A stretch of 64,000 bases of DNA from Butyrivibrio sp. M55 (GCF_900116865.1 NZ_FPCD01000016.1:1-64000); one strand, 5' to 3'. Positions 23,391 through 33,616 are shown, numbered from the stretch's first letter. Numbers and translations: made by a program. The notes: generated from the sequence alone by a model not told the origin.

Positions 23391-23458
23391 AAAAAATTCA
23401 CTGTTTTAAATCACCAATTCTTTGAGAGTCACGCATACACTCAAACAGGTACAGCTAC

Positions 23459-23944
23459 TCAGTTTTCAAATCTCTCAATTCCAAGTACCTTATACTTGAT
23501 AACGCCAGCCTGTGTCTCTACTGAAACAGTCTGTCCTTTTTTTGCTCCAAGGAGTGCTTTACCAACAGGTGACTCGTTAGATATTTTACCTTTAAGGCTG
23601 TTTGCCTCTGATGAACCTACGATCTTGTACTCAAGATCCTCGTTGAACTCAAGGTCGCGAATCTTTACTTTACATCCGATGCTGATCTTGTTGAGATCTA
23701 CATCTTCCTCTACAACTACTTCTGCGTTTTTCAAGATTTTCTCGAGCGTCTCAATTCTTGCTTCGATATCACGCTGCTCATCTTTGGCTGCATCATACTC
23801 AGCGTTCTCTGAAAGGTCGCCCTGCTCTCTTGCTTCTTTGATCTTCTCTGCAACTTCTTTACGTTTTACAACTTTAAGCTCGTGAAGCTCGTCCTCGTAT
23901 TTTTTAAGTCCTTCGTAAGTTAAAATATTCTTCTTCTCTTCCAT
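23459..23944 (-). CDS. greA: Transcription elongation factor GreA
   Basis: A 161-residue factor that rescues backtracked RNA polymerase by stimulating transcript cleavage. Seen: the N-terminal coiled coil with the acidic tip [16 protein letters not shown] and a C-terminal FKBP-like domain ([20 protein letters not shown]). The ATG follows AGGAG. A perfect consensus promoter lies 100 bases upstream, and lysS follows. Confidence 0.95.
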   Translation of the reverse strand: MEEKKNILTYEGLKKYEDELHELKVVKRKEVAEKIKEAREQGDLSENAEYDAAKDEQRDIEARIETLEKILKNAEVVVEEDVDLNKISIGCKVKIRDLEFNEDLEYKIVGSSEANSLKGKISNESPVGKALLGAKKGQTVSVETQAGVIKYKVLGIERFEN

Positions 23945-24040
23945 TGTTACGTCTCCTACCCCTTTAAATATTCAGGTCTGGCGCGTTGCGCAAATTTATA
24001 TCAAAAAAAATTCAAATCAGCATTCTATATTAACTTGGAT

Positions 24041-24069
24041 ATTATACAGTCAATTATTTTCTGTGTCAA
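24041..24069 (-). promoter_or_regulatory. Consensus sigma-A promoter of greA
   Basis: On the minus strand TTGACA (24064-24069), a 17-nt spacer, then TATAAT (24041-24046). Both boxes match consensus exactly. Confidence 0.9.
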
Positions 24070-24087
24070 TCATATAAAAATCTACCG

Positions 24088-25077
24088 TTAATGTAATGCC
24101 TCCGAAAGCATTACCGCTTTGCATGCTTTTTTTAATGAATCCATGTCCGTCATTTGGTTAATTTCATTCCTGAATCTTGCGCTTCCGGGCATTCCGAAAG
24201 TATACCAGGATACATGTTTTCGCATCTCTCTTATCCCGATATATTCGCCCTTGTATTTAAGCTGAAGATCCGCATGCCTTATGACAGTATCATAAATCTC
24301 TTCGGCACTTGGCCTCTCACATGCTTTGCCCGTTTCAAAAAAGCTCTTTATCTCCCTAAAGATAAAAGGATTGCCCTGAGCGGCTCTTGCTACCATAACT
24401 CCGTCGCATCCGGTCTCTTCGAACATTCTCTTTGCGCTCTCGCCGTCCGTAACGTCGCCGTTTCCGATAACCGGTATCCTGACCGCTTCCTTGACCTTAC
24501 TTATAATATCCCAATCCGCATCTCCGGTATAATACTGCTCTCTGGTCCTTCCGTGAACGGCAATGGCCTCCGCTCCGCCTTCCTGCGCCGCAAGTGCACA
24601 TTCAACGGCATTTATGCTCTTGTCGTTAAAGCCCTTTCTTATCTTGACAGTGACAGGCCTGTCAGAAACTTTCACAAGCGCTGCAACTATCTCTTCGATA
24701 AGCTCAGGCTTTTTCATAAGAGCCGATCCTTCTCCGTTACTTACAACCTTTGGAACCGGACATCCCATGTTAATATCAAGGATATCGAAAGGTCTGTCCT
24801 TTATCATTCCGAACGCTTCCTGCATCACGGCAGGTTCTGACCCAAAAAGCTGCAAAGACACGGGATGCTCATCTTTATGTATCTCTATGAGCATGTCCGT
24901 GTTCTTATTCTTGTAAATTATAGCCTTGGCGCTCACCATCTCCATACATACAAGCCCCGCGCCCATCTCATGGCACAGGATTCTGAACGGAAGGTCCGAT
25001 ACTCCTGCCATAGGCCCCAATATTATGTTATTGTCGAGTATAACGTTGCCAATCTGCAACTTACCATATCCCGGCAT
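24088..25077 (-). CDS. dusB: tRNA-dihydrouridine synthase (DusB-like)
   Basis: A 329-residue flavoenzyme reducing uridines in tRNA. Seen: GPMAGVSDLPFRILCHEMGA, the DILDINMGCPVPKV motif with the catalytic Cys, KIRKGF, HGRTREQYYTGDADW and VIGNGDV. The ATG overlaps the upstream stop (TGATG), so it is coupled to the DUF6145-like gene. Confidence 0.92.
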   Translation of the reverse strand: MPGYGKLQIGNVILDNNIILGPMAGVSDLPFRILCHEMGAGLVCMEMVSAKAIIYKNKNTDMLIEIHKDEHPVSLQLFGSEPAVMQEAFGMIKDRPFDILDINMGCPVPKVVSNGEGSALMKKPELIEEIVAALVKVSDRPVTVKIRKGFNDKSINAVECALAAQEGGAEAIAVHGRTREQYYTGDADWDIISKVKEAVRIPVIGNGDVTDGESAKRMFEETGCDGVMVARAAQGNPFIFREIKSFFETGKACERPSAEEIYDTVIRHADLQLKYKGEYIGIREMRKHVSWYTFGMPGSARFRNEINQMTDMDSLKKACKAVMLSEALH

Positions 25078-25664
25078 CAGTCGTCTTCCCCTAAAAGTTC
25101 AGCCGGATCTTCGTGTAACACATAGATCCTGTAATAAAGTCCGAGCGCCTCGAAAAGATCCTGTCTCTTTCTTCTCACTTCACCGACAAGAAGCCCAGCT
25201 GTGATCTCATCATAAGTGATATCCTCTTCATCTGCATTTGTCTCTATGCTGATTGATCCATCCTCCTCAAAGAGTATGGTAAATATGCCTCCGGCTTCCT
25301 GGGTAAAAAGAACGCTGATAATATTGAGCTCTTTCTTTATACTCTCGGGAATCTGTCTGAAAAGAGGATTGAAGTAGTATTTAAGCTCATATGCATTCGC
25401 GCCGCAAAGAACCACTCTTCCATTCGCATTCGCTTCAAAAACTCGTCCCTTATTGGTCTTATCCATCTTGTCTATGTGAAGATCTTCCTTGCCATTATCC
25501 TCTCGGAATTCTCTTTTGTATTCCTTCTCAAAATCAGTCTCGCCGCGAACTTCCTTATCATTTTCTTCCGAAAAACTCGGCTTAATCTCAACTTCCTTAT
25601 ATTCTTCAGCAAAGCTTGGCTCTTCACTGAACTTCTTACTAAATTTTTCAAAAAAACCTGCCAT
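25077..25664 (-). CDS. DUF6145-like protein with acidic N-terminal extension
   Basis: A 195-residue protein. Residues 1-75 are charged and probably disordered. Residues 80-190 carry the recognisable core (RVVLCGANAYELKYYFNPLF; LFTQEAGGIFTILFEEDGSI; KRQDLFEALGLYYRIYVL), which I associate with DUF6145 proteins found beside dus genes in Lachnospiraceae. Function unknown. It is coupled to dusB downstream and follows coaX by 21 bases. Confidence 0.65.
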   Translation of the reverse strand: MAGFFEKFSKKFSEEPSFAEEYKEVEIKPSFSEENDKEVRGETDFEKEYKREFREDNGKEDLHIDKMDKTNKGRVFEANANGRVVLCGANAYELKYYFNPLFRQIPESIKKELNIISVLFTQEAGGIFTILFEEDGSISIETNADEEDITYDEITAGLLVGEVRRKRQDLFEALGLYYRIYVLHEDPAELLGEDD

Positions 25665-25685
25665 CTATACTAAAATCTCCATTTA

Positions 25686-26459
25686 TTATTTTCTTTTGTT
25701 CTTATCATAAAGGACCTTAAGTCCCTCAAGTATAAGTATCGGGTCGTATATATCAATCTCTTTGGTCTCATTGGAAATGAGCCTTCCAAGGCCTCCCGTT
25801 GCCACAACTTTCATATCGGGCATCTTGGCTTCTTTCTTCATTTCTTTAATAATGTACTTGGTCTGCCCAATCTGTCCGTAAACAAGTCCGGCCTGCATAC
25901 TTGAGATAGTCTCTTTTGCAAGAATACTCTTGGGCTTTGCAATCTCAATCTCGGGAAGTTTAGCCGTATCCTGCCACAGCGCCTTGGCTGATATCCCAAT
26001 TCCGGGTGCAACAACTCCGGCAAAAAACTCACCTTCGGCATTTACGGTAACATAGGTCGTCGCCGTTCCAAAGTCGATTATCATAACAGGTCCGCCGTAA
26101 AGCTCATACGCTCCGACAGCGCCTGCAATAAGGTCGGGTCCTATTTCCCTCGGATTATCCGTCGCGATCTTGATACCCGTCTTAATGCCTGGGCCTACAA
26201 TATAAGGTTTCTTACCGATATATTTCTCTATCGCATTTACAAGAGCGTGCATTGTCTTAGGCACTACGCTCGCTATCATTACGCCCTCAATATCATCCGT
26301 CGTAACTCCGTTTGAACTCAGAAGCGTCACAAGATTAATTCCAAACTCATCGGAAGTTCTGGGCATCTGTGTTGTCATTCTAAAGGAGCTCACAAGCTCA
26401 TCCTGTGAAAAAACTCCGAAAGTAATGTTGGTGTTTCCCACATCAATTACCAGAATCAT
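25686..26459 (-). CDS. coaX: Type III pantothenate kinase
   Basis: A 257-residue kinase for the first step of CoA synthesis. Seen: [17 protein letters not shown] at the start, [20 protein letters not shown] and [20 protein letters not shown], the phosphate- and pantothenate-binding motifs of CoaX. The ATG at 26459 has GGAGG upstream; a longer frame adds nine non-homologous residues. It lies in a minus-strand run with birA and argF. Confidence 0.93.
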   Translation of the reverse strand: MILVIDVGNTNITFGVFSQDELVSSFRMTTQMPRTSDEFGINLVTLLSSNGVTTDDIEGVMIASVVPKTMHALVNAIEKYIGKKPYIVGPGIKTGIKIATDNPREIGPDLIAGAVGAYELYGGPVMIIDFGTATTYVTVNAEGEFFAGVVAPGIGISAKALWQDTAKLPEIEIAKPKSILAKETISSMQAGLVYGQIGQTKYIIKEMKKEAKMPDMKVVATGGLGRLISNETKEIDIYDPILILEGLKVLYDKNKRK

Positions 26460-26478
26460 AGTTTCCTCCGTCTTTTTC

Positions 26479-27297
26479 TCATACATATCCGTAAAGTCCT
26501 CGTACCGACACCTCTCCGGCGTTTATATTAACGACATTCCCGTCAGAAAGTCGCACTTTAAGCGCACCGTCATCTCCGATTCCCAAGGCAACCGCCTCGT
26601 ACTCTCCGCGAGGGTCAAGTATCTTAACCGTTCTGTCTCTGTTTATGAGCCTATCCTCATATTCTTCTTTTAAAAGAGACAGATCATAAGTCTTCTCAAA
26701 TTTCTCGTAGTTTTCCTCAAATCTCTTCATACATGCAGCGACAACGCTTGCCCTGTCAACTTTAAATCCGGTCTGAGTATAGATAGAACCTGCTATATCT
26801 TCGATTTCCTCCGGAAAAGAATTCATGTTGACGTTTATTCCTACTCCGATAACCACGTTGTTTATGGTGTTGTCGTTATTCATATGAAGTTCCGTAAGTA
26901 TTCCACAGATTTTTTTACCCGCGATGACAACGTCATTGGGCCATTTGATCTGGGGATAATCCGCAAACTCTTCGTTGTCGGCAAAAAGATCCTCAACGCC
27001 CTGCGCGATCGAAAGTCCCATAATAAGCGTAAGAACTGATATCTTGTCAGGTGGCGCCGTAGGCCTTACAAGGAGACTCATTGCAATATTGCTTCCGCCG
27101 GGAGTCTCCCAGTTTCTTCCTCTTGAGCCTCGTCCGCTCGTCTGAACATCCGCGACAACAAGTGTACCATGAGGTGCATCTTCTTCGCCGAGCATCTTGG
27201 CATCGTCATTTGTGGATTCCGTAATTTCCTTAAAAATAAGGTTACGGGCAGCCCACTTAGTACCGAGCTGCCCCCTTATATTTTCTGCATTTAGCAT
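26479..27297 (-). CDS. birA: Biotin--[acetyl-CoA-carboxylase] ligase, without HTH domain
   Basis: A 272-residue protein with the catalytic motif [20 protein letters not shown], then [20 protein letters not shown], and a C-terminal SH3-like domain. The N-terminal DNA-binding domain of regulatory BirA is absent, so it should be a ligase only. The ATG at 27297 overlaps the last base of the argF stop (TAATG). Confidence 0.92.
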   Translation of the reverse strand: MLNAENIRGQLGTKWAARNLIFKEITESTNDDAKMLGEEDAPHGTLVVADVQTSGRGSRGRNWETPGGSNIAMSLLVRPTAPPDKISVLTLIMGLSIAQGVEDLFADNEEFADYPQIKWPNDVVIAGKKICGILTELHMNNDNTINNVVIGVGINVNMNSFPEEIEDIAGSIYTQTGFKVDRASVVAACMKRFEENYEKFEKTYDLSLLKEEYEDRLINRDRTVKILDPRGEYEAVALGIGDDGALKVRLSDGNVVNINAGEVSVRGLYGYV

Positions 27298-28292
27298 TAG
27301 CAATTTCCTTTTATTGTTGCCAGCATCACAGCCTTTATAGTGTGCATGCGGTTCTCAGCCTCATCAAACACTATAGACCTTTCTGACTCAAACACTTCAT
27401 CCGTAACTTCCATCTCATCAAGACCGAATTTTTCTTTGATCTCCATTCCGATTCCTGTGTTGAGATCGTGGAATGAAGGCAGGCAGTGCATGAATACGCT
27501 CTTCTCTCCCGCATTCTTCATGATATCCATATTTACCTGATAAGGACGAAGGTCTTTTATCCTCTCCTCCCAGATACTGTCGGGTTCACCCATTGAAACC
27601 CATATGTCTGTATAAACAATATCAGCGCCCTTTGTTCCCTCCATGGGGTCTTCGCTGAAGTTTATAGAAGCGCCTGACTGTGCGGCAATTTCTTTACATG
27701 TGTTTACAAGTTCCTCTGAAGGGAAATATTTCTTATTAGATACAACGGTAAAATCAAGACCGAGCTTAGCGCATACGACCATAAGTGAATTACCTGTGTT
27801 GTATCTTGCATCACCCATATATGCGAGGTGAAGTCCCTTAAGTTTGCCAAAGTGTTCCTTAATGGTCAACATATCTGCAAGCATCTGTGTGGGATGGAAC
27901 TCGTTTGTAAGTCCGTTCCATACAGGAACTTTACTGTACTTGGCAAGAGCTTCAACTTTCTCCTGCTCAAAGCCTCTGTACTCGATTCCGTCGTACATAC
28001 TTGCAAGAACTCGTGCAGTGTCGGCGATACTCTCTTTTTTACCGATCTGAGAGTCTGTGGGATTAAGAAATGTAGATCCCATTCCAAGATCCGAAGCTGC
28101 AACTTCAAAAGAGCATCTGGTACGCGTACTTGTCTTCTCGAAGATAAGAGCAATATTCTTTCCCTTAAGTTCATCGTGAAGAATACCCTCTTTTTTCTTT
28201 CTCTTGAGCTCAGCAGCGAGGTCGATCAGGTACTCAATCTCCTCAGCAGTGTAATCAAGAAGTTTCAAAAAATCGCGTCCCTTTAAATTCAT
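27297..28292 (-). CDS. argF: Ornithine carbamoyltransferase
   Basis: A 331-residue enzyme making citrulline from ornithine and carbamoyl phosphate. Seen: [20 protein letters not shown] (carbamoyl-phosphate site), [15 protein letters not shown], and [16 protein letters not shown] near the C-terminus. The ATG follows CGGAGGAGC. It could also serve the catabolic arginine deiminase route; a carbamate kinase gene is far away at 51680. Confidence 0.93.
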   Translation of the reverse strand: MNLKGRDFLKLLDYTAEEIEYLIDLAAELKRKKKEGILHDELKGKNIALIFEKTSTRTRCSFEVAASDLGMGSTFLNPTDSQIGKKESIADTARVLASMYDGIEYRGFEQEKVEALAKYSKVPVWNGLTNEFHPTQMLADMLTIKEHFGKLKGLHLAYMGDARYNTGNSLMVVCAKLGLDFTVVSNKKYFPSEELVNTCKEIAAQSGASINFSEDPMEGTKGADIVYTDIWVSMGEPDSIWEERIKDLRPYQVNMDIMKNAGEKSVFMHCLPSFHDLNTGIGMEIKEKFGLDEMEVTDEVFESERSIVFDEAENRMHTIKAVMLATIKGNC

Positions 28293-28326
28293 GTCATGCT
28301 CCTCCGTTCAAAATAATTATGCACTA

Positions 28327-28354
28327 TTATTACACTCTGTCTCTATATTGTAAA
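28327..28354 (-). promoter_or_regulatory. Probable promoter of the argF group
   Basis: On the minus strand TTTACA (28349-28354), a 16-nt spacer, then TAATAA (28327-28332), just after the terminator of the upstream gene. Confidence 0.5.
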
Positions 28355-28380
28355 TAAGGGATTGCATTTCTGCAATCCCT
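28351..28380 (-). terminator. Terminator after the SleB-type hydrolase gene
   Basis: A 10-bp perfect stem, AGGGATTGCA (28357-28366) and TGCAATCCCT (28371-28380), with a 4-nt loop, then TATTTA on the minus strand. Confidence 0.7.
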
Positions 28381-28387
28381 CATAATA

Positions 28388-29548
28388 TCACCAAAATACA
28401 TGCTCACCGATGACAATTCCTTCGCGTCCGTTGACTCTTCTGAAGTGAAGAGCGGATCCGACTGTTGTTTCACCGTTAAGCGCTGCCTGAGCAGCCTGAT
28501 AATTCATATCATATATTCTATCGCTATCGTAAACCTTAGCAACTGTTCCGTTAAGTGCAGGTGTGAACTGACCTGAAGCGTAGATAACATTGTAAATGCT
28601 GTTAGGATATGCACCGCTCTTAACACGGTTCATAACAACCGCTCCGACAGCAACTCGGCCGTCATATGGCTGATTACCGGCTTCACACTGGATAAGTGCT
28701 GCAAGAAGTTTAAGTTCGTCAGCACTTGCATCTACAGCGCCTCTGTTCTCTCTAAGTTCAGGTGCCTTAGCTGCCTGTCTGCCCTTCTTGTCGATCTCAC
28801 GCATCTTGATCGCTGCCATCGACTTACCTTGGTCAATCTTAAAGTCTGTGCTTACATACTCGGCCTGGACAAAACCTTTATGGTCGTTGTAATCAACAGC
28901 GATCCATCCGTTGCCCATATCTTCGAGCATGTCCACAAAAGACTTCTCACCAAGCACACCTATAACCTTTGCGTCATCAGAGTCGCTAGATCTTACTTTA
29001 AGCGCGCTGCTCTGATTGGTTACGATCTGCTTTCCTACTTCGGATGCAAGCTTTTCCGCATCATCGTCGAACAAAAGATTGTCATCTTTGGCCCAACCGA
29101 TCACGTCACCGGAACTGATCTTAGTCCATCCGTCTTTTCTTTCTAAAATTTTTCCGCCACAATCCTTGTAAAGAACACCAACCTTGTTGCTATCATCATT
29201 TGACACGCTGTCAGGCGATGCCAAAATGTACATAGCCTCTGCTCCTTTAGACATTACAAGCTTGTTTTCTTCACTGCTCGTGCTTGAAGACGATGCGCTC
29301 ATGGCTTCGGAGGATTTGTTGCTATTCCCAAGTACTCTTGCTTCCGTTGAAGTTTTATCAACACCAAGAGGCGTTACCGGACTGACAATATCGGATATTC
29401 CTGCTGAGAGATCCGCACATGGTTTAGCTTTGAGCGAACTTCTCTTAGCCTCTGTTGTTATTCCTTGAGATATAAAAAGCACAATGATCAAAGCCCAGGT
29501 AAATAGCAGCTTCGAAACCTCCAAGAATAACTTCATAACTCTATTCAT
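28388..29548 (-). CDS. Secreted cell-wall hydrolase, SH3 domains plus SleB-type Hydrolase_2
   Basis: A 386-residue protein. Seen: a signal/anchor helix (about 7-28), a Ser-rich linker, two SH3b-like regions (VGVLYKDCGGKILERKDGWT; SALKVRSSDSDDAKVIGVLG with NGWIAVDYNDHKGFVQAEYV), and a C-terminal Hydrolase_2 domain (LAALIQCEAGNQPYDGRVAV, ALHFRRVNGREG). The Glu in QCEAG is the likely catalytic residue. SleB-type enzymes cleave peptidoglycan in spore cortex or growing wall. It is monocistronic with its own terminator. Confidence 0.87.
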   Translation of the reverse strand: MNRVMKLFLEVSKLLFTWALIIVLFISQGITTEAKRSSLKAKPCADLSAGISDIVSPVTPLGVDKTSTEARVLGNSNKSSEAMSASSSSTSSEENKLVMSKGAEAMYILASPDSVSNDDSNKVGVLYKDCGGKILERKDGWTKISSGDVIGWAKDDNLLFDDDAEKLASEVGKQIVTNQSSALKVRSSDSDDAKVIGVLGEKSFVDMLEDMGNGWIAVDYNDHKGFVQAEYVSTDFKIDQGKSMAAIKMREIDKKGRQAAKAPELRENRGAVDASADELKLLAALIQCEAGNQPYDGRVAVGAVVMNRVKSGAYPNSIYNVIYASGQFTPALNGTVAKVYDSDRIYDMNYQAAQAALNGETTVGSALHFRRVNGREGIVIGEHVFW

Positions 29549-29696
29549 TGCTTTGTTTCCTATAAACTCCTAATAAATATTATTACATTTATGTTTCGAC
29601 TTGTTAACGTTAGCAAAACACTGTAGTAGAGATATTAGCAAATATATCTTTTTTTGTCAAATTTTATACTTTTTCAAGTCTGCAAATGCAGGTATT

Positions 29697-30491
29697 TCAA
29701 AGGCTTCGGCTCTTTTCAATGCAGGCGGTTACCGCATTCATGACTGTGCCCCTGAATCCGTTTTCTTCAAGAACATGAACTGCATCAATTGTTGTTCCGG
29801 CAGGTGAGCATACCATGTCTTTTAATTCACCGGGATGCTTTCCTGTCTCAAGAACCATCTTGGCACTTCCAAGAACCGACTGCGCAGCGAACTCATATGC
29901 CTGTTTTCTGGGCATTCCGCCCTCTACGGCAGCATCTGCCATTGCTTCTATGAACATAAATACGTAAGCCGGTGAAGAACCGCTTACTCCTACAACCACA
30001 TCCATGAGAGACTCAGGAACCGTGTAGGCTTTTCCAAAGCTTCCGAGAAGCTCTTTTACAAAGCTGTAATTATCGTCATCCACAAGATCGTTTCTGCAAA
30101 CCGCCGAGCATCCCTCAAGTACGAGAGCCGGTGTGTTTGGCATAACTCTTACAATCTTTACCTGCTTCTCAAATTCGTTCTGAAGCCAGCTTATTGTCTT
30201 TCCTGCGGCAATGCTTACGATTACCTTGCTGTCATCGACGCTGTCCATGATATCTGCAATAACAACCTTTAAGTACTGAGGCTTAACGGCAAGAATTATG
30301 ATGTCAGCCTCCTTTGCCACGGCAGCATTTGAGGTGCGTGTCTGAATCCCGTATTTTTCGGAAACTTTAGTGCATGTCTCTTCGGTTGCCGCAGTTCCTA
30401 TGATCTCATCAGGTCCCATAAGTCCTTTGGCAATAATCCCGCCGATCATCGCCTTTGCCATGTTTCCAAGTCCGATAAATCCAATTGTCAT
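29697..30491 (-). CDS. proC: Pyrroline-5-carboxylate reductase
   Basis: A 264-residue enzyme for the last step of proline synthesis. Seen: the Rossmann motif MTIGFIGLGNMAKAMIGG, RVMPNTPALVLEGCSAVCRN and the C-terminal VCSPAGTTIDAVHVLEENGF. The ATG at 30491 has GAGGAGG upstream; the longer frame lies inside the upstream gene. It starts five bases past the stop of the methyltransferase gene. Confidence 0.93.
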   Translation of the reverse strand: MTIGFIGLGNMAKAMIGGIIAKGLMGPDEIIGTAATEETCTKVSEKYGIQTRTSNAAVAKEADIIILAVKPQYLKVVIADIMDSVDDSKVIVSIAAGKTISWLQNEFEKQVKIVRVMPNTPALVLEGCSAVCRNDLVDDDNYSFVKELLGSFGKAYTVPESLMDVVVGVSGSSPAYVFMFIEAMADAAVEGGMPRKQAYEFAAQSVLGSAKMVLETGKHPGELKDMVCSPAGTTIDAVHVLEENGFRGTVMNAVTACIEKSRSL

Positions 30492-30495
30492 TTCT

Positions 30496-31296
30496 TCATT
30501 TCCTCCTCTGTCTGGATGCTTCAAATGTAAGTATAGCCGCCGAAGTCGCAGCATTCATCGATTCAACCTGCCCTTTCATCGGTATCAGCACATACTCTGA
30601 TGCCGCATCCGCTGTCTCCTTGGACAATCCGTTTCCTTCATTTCCTATGAGAAAAGCCGTAGGCTTCGTATAATCAAATTTGTCGTAGTTCTTTTTCCCC
30701 TTAAGATGCGCAGCATATGTCTTTATCCCTCTATCCGAGAGCTTTTCCACATATGAAGCGATGTTATCCACATACATAAAGGGCATTCTGAATATAGATC
30801 CCATGGTTGAGCGAATTACCTTGGGATTATAAACGTCGGCAGAGCCCTTACTCAGTATAACCCCCGTTACACCCGCGCCCTCCGACGATCTAAGCATGGT
30901 TCCCAGATTCCCGGGATCCTGAATATTCTCAAGTATGAGTAAAAGAGGTTTCTCATTCCCCATCTCTTTGTAACCTTCGAGTACCTCTTCCTCCGAGTAA
31001 TGATACATGCTTACTACCGCCAAAACCCCTTGCGGTGTACGCGTATCCGCCATTTTCTTCATAACTTCGGCCGTTACCGTTTCAGCTCCGTATCTCCAAA
31101 GAATCTCTTTGTCCTCCTCCGAAGCTTCATCCAGAAACTTCTCTGTCACATACGCCTCTCTTACCTGAAGAACAGGCGCTTCCCTAAGCATCTTCATGCC
31201 TTCTATGACAAATACGTTTTCCTCTTTTCTGGCCTTACTTTTTTGTATATAGCTTACAACTTTACGCACACGTTCGTTGTTCACACTCTTGATCAT
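30496..31296 (-). CDS. TrmH/SpoU-family RNA 2'-O-methyltransferase
   Basis: A 266-residue SPOUT enzyme with an N-terminal L30e-like domain (KSVNNERVRKVVSYIQKSKA) and the three SpoU motifs: ENIQDPGNLGTMLRSSEGAG, FLIGNEGNGLSKETADAA and IPMKGQVESMNAATSAAI. It probably methylates a ribose in rRNA or tRNA; the target cannot be told. It is transcribed with proC. Confidence 0.88.
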   Translation of the reverse strand: MIKSVNNERVRKVVSYIQKSKARKEENVFVIEGMKMLREAPVLQVREAYVTEKFLDEASEEDKEILWRYGAETVTAEVMKKMADTRTPQGVLAVVSMYHYSEEEVLEGYKEMGNEKPLLLILENIQDPGNLGTMLRSSEGAGVTGVILSKGSADVYNPKVIRSTMGSIFRMPFMYVDNIASYVEKLSDRGIKTYAAHLKGKKNYDKFDYTKPTAFLIGNEGNGLSKETADAASEYVLIPMKGQVESMNAATSAAILTFEASRQRRK

Positions 31297-31371
31297 ATAT
31301 ACCTCTTTTGGTCACCGATTTCACGCGATAATTTAGCGACGTGTATAAATATTATACCACATTAAAAGAGC

Positions 31372-32676
31372 TTATATCACGATTGTCACTATATAGCGCG
31401 AGTCAGCGATGCGTGCTTCGTAGATTCCATCATGTTTTTTGACAACATCCTTGATATTCTGGATGCCAAAGCCGTGATTTTCCTTATCTTTCTTGGTCGT
31501 AAAACGCCCTTCCTTCTCTACAGGAATCTTTTCAAGAAGTGTGTTGTTACTTATAAGAATGCCCGCTTTATCGCCCACGCTCTTGACCTCGACACTCACT
31601 TCACGCTTGTCCTCGTCGAGAGCTTTCGATGCCTCGATGGCATTCTGAAGAACGTTGTAAAAAATAGTGCAAAAATCAAAATCCTGAACATCTTCTCTGT
31701 TCCTGAGGACACCTTCATACTCAAATTTAATCTTTGATTCTTCCATGTGCTTTGCAAGCTCGTTTATGACCGCATCCACAGCCTTATTTCCCGTATAGCT
31801 CTTTATTGCGGAACAAGCAAGCTTGGCATCAATAGACTTAAGATATTCAAGTATCTTTTCATTTTTACTGTCCGTAGCTAGTTCTGTAAGCGCCGTTACA
31901 TGCGCTTTCATATCATGTCTGAACTTTCTGATCTCGGTATAATCATTTAAAAGCCCCTCAAAATAAGCAGCCTGAGACTTTACAACATACTGATATCTGA
32001 GCTCACGTTCATTCATGCTGAGATTCTTTTTTACAATATAGCTCTGCCAGAGCATAACTCCGATAAAAAGAAATAGCACAAGCATCAGCGAAATGCACAT
32101 TCTAACGTATTCTTCGGAAGAAAGATTTCTTCCGTTACTCATTCTCTCAAGCGGCGGAATAATCAAAACAAGTCCCAAAAAGCACACAAAGATTACTCCC
32201 CACTGAGCAGTCCTGAATGAATAATCCAGTCGTTTTCGGATGAGTATATTTACCACTCCGTGATACGCAAAGATTATCAAAATGGCACAAAGCTTTGCAT
32301 TTATTGACTCCCAGGCTATCTTTTTAAACAAAATATCCTGTCCGAATCCTACGGTCGATGCAAACATTTTGACAAGTTCCGTAAGCGTATCCATTATCAT
32401 CCATGCAAGAACAACATATAATGCCCCTTTAAGCCGGTTCCCTTTCTGAAGCAAAAAGACAAAAAGCAGCATAAAAACATTCGGAATGACGCAGCAATTA
32501 TCCGATCCTCCGGTCAGCCAATAGCAGAGTCCGCTTACTATGGAAGCAGTCGTAATCAGCGCAACAACAGCATACTTTCTGCGTGTTATACGTATATCAA
32601 ATACATATAACAGGCAAAAGTAATATTTAAGCATATCCAATACACAATAAACTACTGCAATCACGCACTCATTCAT
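31372..32676 (-). CDS. AgrC-like sensor histidine kinase (GHKL)
   Basis: A 434-residue kinase. About six membrane helices fill residues 1-210, followed by a coiled linker, the phospho-acceptor motif EIRKFRHDMKAHVTALTELA (His near 257), the N box FYNVLQNAIEASKAL and the G box HGFGIQNIKDVVKKH. AgrC/VirS-type kinases sense peptides. The start overlaps the regulator stop by four bases (ATGA). A 14-codon peptide gene diverges from this operon and may encode the signal; no AgrB-type maturase was seen. Confidence 0.88.
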   Translation of the reverse strand: MNECVIAVVYCVLDMLKYYFCLLYVFDIRITRRKYAVVALITTASIVSGLCYWLTGGSDNCCVIPNVFMLLFVFLLQKGNRLKGALYVVLAWMIMDTLTELVKMFASTVGFGQDILFKKIAWESINAKLCAILIIFAYHGVVNILIRKRLDYSFRTAQWGVIFVCFLGLVLIIPPLERMSNGRNLSSEEYVRMCISLMLVLFLFIGVMLWQSYIVKKNLSMNERELRYQYVVKSQAAYFEGLLNDYTEIRKFRHDMKAHVTALTELATDSKNEKILEYLKSIDAKLACSAIKSYTGNKAVDAVINELAKHMEESKIKFEYEGVLRNREDVQDFDFCTIFYNVLQNAIEASKALDEDKREVSVEVKSVGDKAGILISNNTLLEKIPVEKEGRFTTKKDKENHGFGIQNIKDVVKKHDGIYEARIADSRYIVTIVI

Positions 32677-33389
32677 TTTTTCAGCTCACCCAACAGATAA
32701 TCATTGTATCCTTTTCTTACTTTTTCTCTATAACTTCTGCCTATCCTTATTGCAGACCCGTCTTTAAAGCATACCGTTTCCCCGGTAATGTTCTTTATAT
32801 GATTGAGATTTACGATATATGACCTGTGAACTCTCAAAAAGGGCATTCCACCAAGTTTTTTTTCACATTCTTTTAAAGTACAAGTTATTATCTTTTCGTT
32901 GTTTCCAAGATATAATATCGCATAATTCGAGTCTGACTTAACATAGACAATATCTGACTTTTTATAAAAAATTGAACCGTTATAATTTGGAAAATCTATA
33001 AAAGAATCGTTTTTTTTGCGCTCATACGCCTGATCAAGACATTTACATATCTTTTTTTCATCAACAGGTTTTTGAAGAAATCCCCTCGTTTTGTATCCAA
33101 AAGAATCCCAAACCGCTTCGGCATGAGCGGAAACAAAGACAATGCTATGGATGTTCTGCATATCTTCGGCCTTATGCATGACCCTAAGTCCGTCAATGCC
33201 CTCCATCTCAACGTCAAGAAAAAGCAAATCGATGTGATTATCGTGCTCATTTATCACTTCTTCGCCCGAATAATAAGAAAAAATCTCGCAGGCGATACCG
33301 TTGTCGGTAAAATGCTTTTCGCATATTTCCATGATCTTGCGATGACATTTCGGGTCGTCGTCGCATATACCAACACTTAAATTCACCAT
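32673..33389 (-). CDS. LytTR-family response regulator (AgrA-like)
   Basis: A 238-residue regulator with a receiver domain (VGICDDDPKCHRKIMEICEK; phospho-acceptor in DLLFLDVEMEGIDGL near residue 60) and a C-terminal LytTR DNA-binding domain (FLRVHRSYIVNLNHIKNITG). LytTR proteins bind pairs of direct repeats about 21 bases apart. Such a pair lies 100 bases upstream at 33492-33523, ahead of the divergent peptide gene. The ATG at 33389 has GGGGGGTGG upstream. Confidence 0.92.
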   Translation of the reverse strand: MVNLSVGICDDDPKCHRKIMEICEKHFTDNGIACEIFSYYSGEEVINEHDNHIDLLFLDVEMEGIDGLRVMHKAEDMQNIHSIVFVSAHAEAVWDSFGYKTRGFLQKPVDEKKICKCLDQAYERKKNDSFIDFPNYNGSIFYKKSDIVYVKSDSNYAILYLGNNEKIITCTLKECEKKLGGMPFLRVHRSYIVNLNHIKNITGETVCFKDGSAIRIGRSYREKVRKGYNDYLLGELKK

Positions 33390-33491
33390 ATTGCCACCCC
33401 CCAATCCACTTGAGAAAGCTATTGATACAATATTAACACATTGTGAAAAGCCTAACAACGGGCATATCTGCAATTTTTGACCACCGGTTTT

Positions 33492-33523
33492 TATGTCATT
33501 TACACAAAAAATATGTCATTTAC
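33492..33523 (+). promoter_or_regulatory. Tandem direct repeat, candidate LytTR operator
   Basis: TATGTCATTTAC at 33492-33503 and again at 33512-33523, identical over 12 bases with 20-bp pitch. Position and pitch fit LytTR/AgrA sites, and the repeat resembles their TACGTTAAT-type half-site. A -10-like TATACT (33555-33560) follows with no good -35, as in activator-dependent promoters. Confidence 0.65.
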
Positions 33524-33616
33524 TAACTTATTCTTTTCTTTTTTTCGATAATATTATACTCTAATCTATGTGAAATTAAAATTTTGGGGAAAGGAAAGAG
33601 GTTTACGACGACCACA

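Noticed and set aside
23319-23458. T-box riboswitch before lysS
   Set aside because: The gap is too short and lacks the T-box consensus and specifier stem; only a terminator hairpin is present.
24154-24840. 228-codon plus-strand ORF opposite dusB
   Set aside because: Antisense shadow of dusB; composition follows the codon bias of the real gene.
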